The notes under the pieces are model-generated. The model had not been told where the DNA came from. It made no database searches and was given only the letters and a program-made list of their open reading frames with translations. Positions 61,797 through 64,000 of a stretch of DNA of 64,000 bases are shown here, in pieces (the first letter of the stretch is position 1; each line of letters begins with the position of its first letter). Location of the stretch: positions 4,992,497-5,056,496 of the forward strand of contig NZ_CP024202.1 in assembly GCF_003932755.1 (NCBI RefSeq), read 5' to 3'. The position numbers and the translations under genes are program-made. The stretch comes from Methylomicrobium sp. wino1. Lineage in GTDB: Bacteria; Pseudomonadota; Gammaproteobacteria; Methylococcales; Methylomonadaceae.

Positions 61797-62669
61797 CTAG
61801 CCTATTAAATAATCGACAACGATTCCTGTAAACACAGCCAGACCGAACCAATTATTATTGAGAAACGCTTTGAAGCAATCGGCTTTTTCGCGATAAACAA
61901 TCAGCTTCTGCTGATAAGCCGAAAACCCGGCGGCGGCGGTTAGCCCTGCATAGTAAATCCACCCCATTTGTTCCATTCGCCCGACAATGATTAGTAACGT
62001 TAAAATAACGACCTGCAAGCCGGCAATAATTTCTCTATCCCTATCGCCGAATAATATCGCGGTCGATTTGACGCCGATTTTTAAATCGTCGTCCTTATCG
62101 ACCATCGCATACATTGTGTCGTAAACCAAAGCCCACAAAATTACCGCCAAATACAGCAACCATGAAACCAAGGGCAAGCTTTGTGTTTCGGCGGCATAAG
62201 CCATCGGCACGGCCCAACCGAAAGCCATGCCCAAAAAGGCTTGCGGCAAATGGGTATAGCGCTTCATAAACGGGTAGCCGGCAGCGAGAATGGCGCCGCC
62301 GATAGACAATAGAATAGTCATCGTATTGAGCAATAAAACGAAGCCGAACGCGATTAGGCTCAAGACGGCGAAGAGCGCCAATGCCTCCTTCGGCCGCACC
62401 TCTCCGGTAGCGATCGGGCGCTGTTTGGTGCGCTCGACATGCGGGTCGAATTCGCGATCGGCATAGTCATTGATCACGCAACCGGCCGCTCGCATCAAAA
62501 CGACGCCTAACACGAAAACGGTCAAAATTTTCAAATTCGGCGAACCGCCGGAGGCCAACCAAAGCGCCCACAGCGTGGGCCATAAGAGTATCAATATACC
62601 GATCGGGCGATCGAGTCGGGCCAGGCGCCAATAAAGTTTTGCCCTGTCGACAATAGCTTGATTATTCAA
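61797..62669 (-). CDS. ubiA: 4-hydroxybenzoate polyprenyltransferase
   Basis: The 290-residue inner-membrane enzyme attaches the polyprenyl tail to 4-hydroxybenzoate in ubiquinone synthesis. Both Asp-rich motifs are present: [19 protein letters not shown] and [17 protein letters not shown]. It shows about eight hydrophobic helices and normal length. No ubiC lies next to it. Confidence 0.96.
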   Translation of the reverse strand: MNNQAIVDRAKLYWRLARLDRPIGILILLWPTLWALWLASGGSPNLKILTVFVLGVVLMRAAGCVINDYADREFDPHVERTKQRPIATGEVRPKEALALFAVLSLIAFGFVLLLNTMTILLSIGGAILAAGYPFMKRYTHLPQAFLGMAFGWAVPMAYAAETQSLPLVSWLLYLAVILWALVYDTMYAMVDKDDDLKIGVKSTAILFGDRDREIIAGLQVVILTLLIIVGRMEQMGWIYYAGLTAAAGFSAYQQKLIVYREKADCFKAFLNNNWFGLAVFTGIVVDYLIG

Positions 62670-63243
62670 TGACTTACCTTTTTGTCCTAAGTACGTTAAA
62701 AAATGCCGGGACGGCGAATCGATTACCCTAAATTCGACAGTCAGCCCACTAAAATCACGAAATACACGAAAGTAATCATACGGTTACACAAATCTTTTGA
62801 ACACCCATTGGGTGAACAGCTTGGGGGGGGGTATAACTAATTGAATATTTTCGTGATTTTCGTGTATTTCGTAGACAAAATGCTTTTTATAGGATTACAG
62901 GAAACCCAAACCATAAAGCTGCGAGTCCTAGTCTTTAAAAAATTAAGGGACCTCTTTAGGTAGGCGCTTCGTTTCCCATCTGCCGCCCGCATAAATGATG
63001 TTATCATAACGTTTCCTGATTAATTACGAGCTTCAGCTAAAATCGGCATCTTATCCGGCACATGAATTCTGCTCATCCGGACGGACATTGCCGGAGACCG
63101 AATTGCATGGATGAGACACTACACAGTACTGCACTTCCCTGTACACTAAATACCGGCAATCCATGCCGGTATGACGGGTAGCTTAGCCCTTGTCGATTTG
63201 GCTAAAAGTTCTACGTAATCAGGTAATGTTTTAAACTTGGAGC
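62670..63243. repeat. Spacer with an inverted TTTCGTGTATTTCGT repeat
   Basis: AAAATCACGAAATACACG (about 62752) and TTTTCGTGTATTTCGT (about 62858) face each other around a run of eight or more G (about 62823). Further right are ATTGCCGG and CCGGCAATCCATGCCGG palindromes (to about 63178). No gene is seen. Confidence 0.6.
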
Positions 63244-63603
63244 ATGGCCAAAACGATGACTGTCAAAATTTATCACAATCCCCGTTGCAGCAAATCGCGT
63301 CAAACCTTGCAACTTCTGCAAGGCAAAGATCTCGATATCGAAATCATCGAATACTTAAAAACCCCGCCTACCGTCGATGAGTTGAACGAAATCCTCAATC
63401 TGCTTGGCATCGAGCCGCGCGATTTGATGCGTAAGAACGAAAGCGAGTATAAGGAAACCGGCATGGACAATCCTTCGCTGGACCGGCAAGCCTTGATAGC
63501 CGGCATGGTCGCAACGCCCAAACTGATCGAACGACCGATCGTGCTAGCCAACGGCAAAGCGGCTATCGGACGTCCTCCCGAACACGTTCTGGAAATTTTA
63601 TAA
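63244..63603 (+). CDS. arsC: ArsC-family arsenate reductase-like protein
   Basis: The 119-residue protein is of the glutaredoxin-dependent ArsC type: IYHNPRCSKSRQTLQLL with the catalytic Cys (about residue 15), EYLKTPPTVDELNEIL, and LIERPIVLANGKAAIGRPPE. It may reduce arsenate, but the chromosomal YfgD-like group next to DUF2069 genes is not tied to arsenic. No ars operon gene is nearby. The start is the ATG at 63244 after TTGGAG. Confidence 0.9.
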   Translation: MAKTMTVKIYHNPRCSKSRQTLQLLQGKDLDIEIIEYLKTPPTVDELNEILNLLGIEPRDLMRKNESEYKETGMDNPSLDRQALIAGMVATPKLIERPIVLANGKAAIGRPPEHVLEIL

Positions 63604-63649
63604 CTTGTTCCGGCTCGACATGGCTCACACTAATAACTAAGACCGGCCA

Positions 63650-63997
63650 ATGACTGCAAAACATTATCACCGCATCGCCTTAGCCGGTTTTTTCGGACTT
63701 TTTGGTTTGTTGATGGCCTGGCCTACCGTATTGACGCCGCCGGATCAACTGCCTACCGCATTAGTATTGCTGCTGAGCGTTTCGCCGTTATTATTGCCGA
63801 TGCGCGGTTTGCTCGCGGGCAAAGCGAGAAGCTGCGCCTGGGCAGCCTATATTAGTCTGCTTTATTTTATACATGGTTCGGTCGAAGCTTATGCCAATCC
63901 ATTACAAAGACCTTATGCGTTACTGGAAGTTACCTTCAGTTTAACGCTGTTTGTCGGCGCAAGCCTTTATGTCCGTTATCATAAAAAAAAGCCTTGA
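63650..63997 (+). CDS. DUF2069 membrane protein
   Basis: The 115-residue protein has four hydrophobic segments (RIALAGFFGLFGLLMAWPTV, ALVLLLSVSPLLLPMRGLL, AAYISLLYFIHGSVEAY, LLEVTFSLTLFVGASLYVRY), the DUF2069 layout. The SLLYFIHGSVEAYANP motif is typical. Its function is unknown; in many Gammaproteobacteria it lies beside arsC and wrbA. It starts 46 bp after the arsC-like gene, with which it is probably transcribed. Confidence 0.9.
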   Translation: MTAKHYHRIALAGFFGLFGLLMAWPTVLTPPDQLPTALVLLLSVSPLLLPMRGLLAGKARSCAWAAYISLLYFIHGSVEAYANPLQRPYALLEVTFSLTLFVGASLYVRYHKKKP

Positions 63998-64000
63998 TGC

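Noticed and set aside
62820..62832. G-run as a phase-variable promoter element
   Set aside because: It lies within a repeat-rich spacer, far from both neighbouring gene starts, with no promoter beside it.

Overview
This window looks like a chromosomal segment of a free-living gammaproteobacterium. The clues are the metY-rimP-nusA-infB-rbfA-truB-rpsO-pnp order, a type II secretion operon in the E-F-G-H-I-J-K-L-M-N-D order known from Xanthomonas (xps), a riboflavin/nusB/thiL/pgpA block, ubiA, and a btuB gene under a cobalamin riboswitch. The many dispersed palindromic repeats and the RimK-like/GNAT-peptidase cluster would fit a gammaproteobacterial methanotroph (Methylococcales), but no methane-oxidation gene is present, so the genus is only inferred.

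Layout. 1-10.2 kb is a decayed, repeat-rich accessory zone: fragments of one family 4 glycosyltransferase in at least four places, a composite palindromic repeat, a four-gene IS21-type element, and small toxin-antitoxin modules, two of them frameshifted (DUF433/DUF5615, a vapBC-like pair, brnTA). 10.4-13.3 kb holds a sigma70-like promoter, a cobalamin riboswitch, btuB and a small BtuM-like membrane protein. 13.8-18.9 kb holds a predicted peptide-modifying gene set on the minus strand: RimK-like ATP-grasp with an RLAN-type N-terminus, a DUF2817 (M14-like) peptidase, a GNAT-C39 peptidase fusion, and a DUF155 membrane protein. 18.9-21.9 kb is mostly nested palindromic repeats around one cytochrome c gene. 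21.9-30.6 kb is the translation/transcription operon read from the initiator tRNA to pnp; nusA carries an in-frame amber codon. 30.8-37.2 kb is nrdR-ribD-ribE-ribBX-ribH-nusB-thiL-pgpA. 37.3-38.3 kb holds a broken REP-associated transposase among its REP pairs. 38.3-49.6 kb is the type II secretion operon.

50.1-60.9 kb holds two tandem integrated elements at a tRNA-Thr gene. The younger one (about 53,284-60,873) has an intact tyrosine integrase, an AlpA-like regulator, an AAA ATPase/HTH replication-type protein and several small unknown genes, bounded by a 50-bp perfect copy of the tRNA 3' part. The older remnant (50,119-53,284) carries an aldehyde dehydrogenase gene of foreign composition and an IS66 fragment. 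60.9-64 kb returns to core genes (YdcF/ElyC family, ubiA, arsC-like, DUF2069).

No CRISPR array, rRNA or conjugation gene was seen. The least ordinary observations are the amber codon inside nusA, a 65-bp palindromic element inserted in opposite orientations at the same site of another repeat, the REP copy that supplies the gspD stop codon, the repeat that forms the leader of gspH, and the stacked tRNA-Thr islands with separate candidate arm sites.
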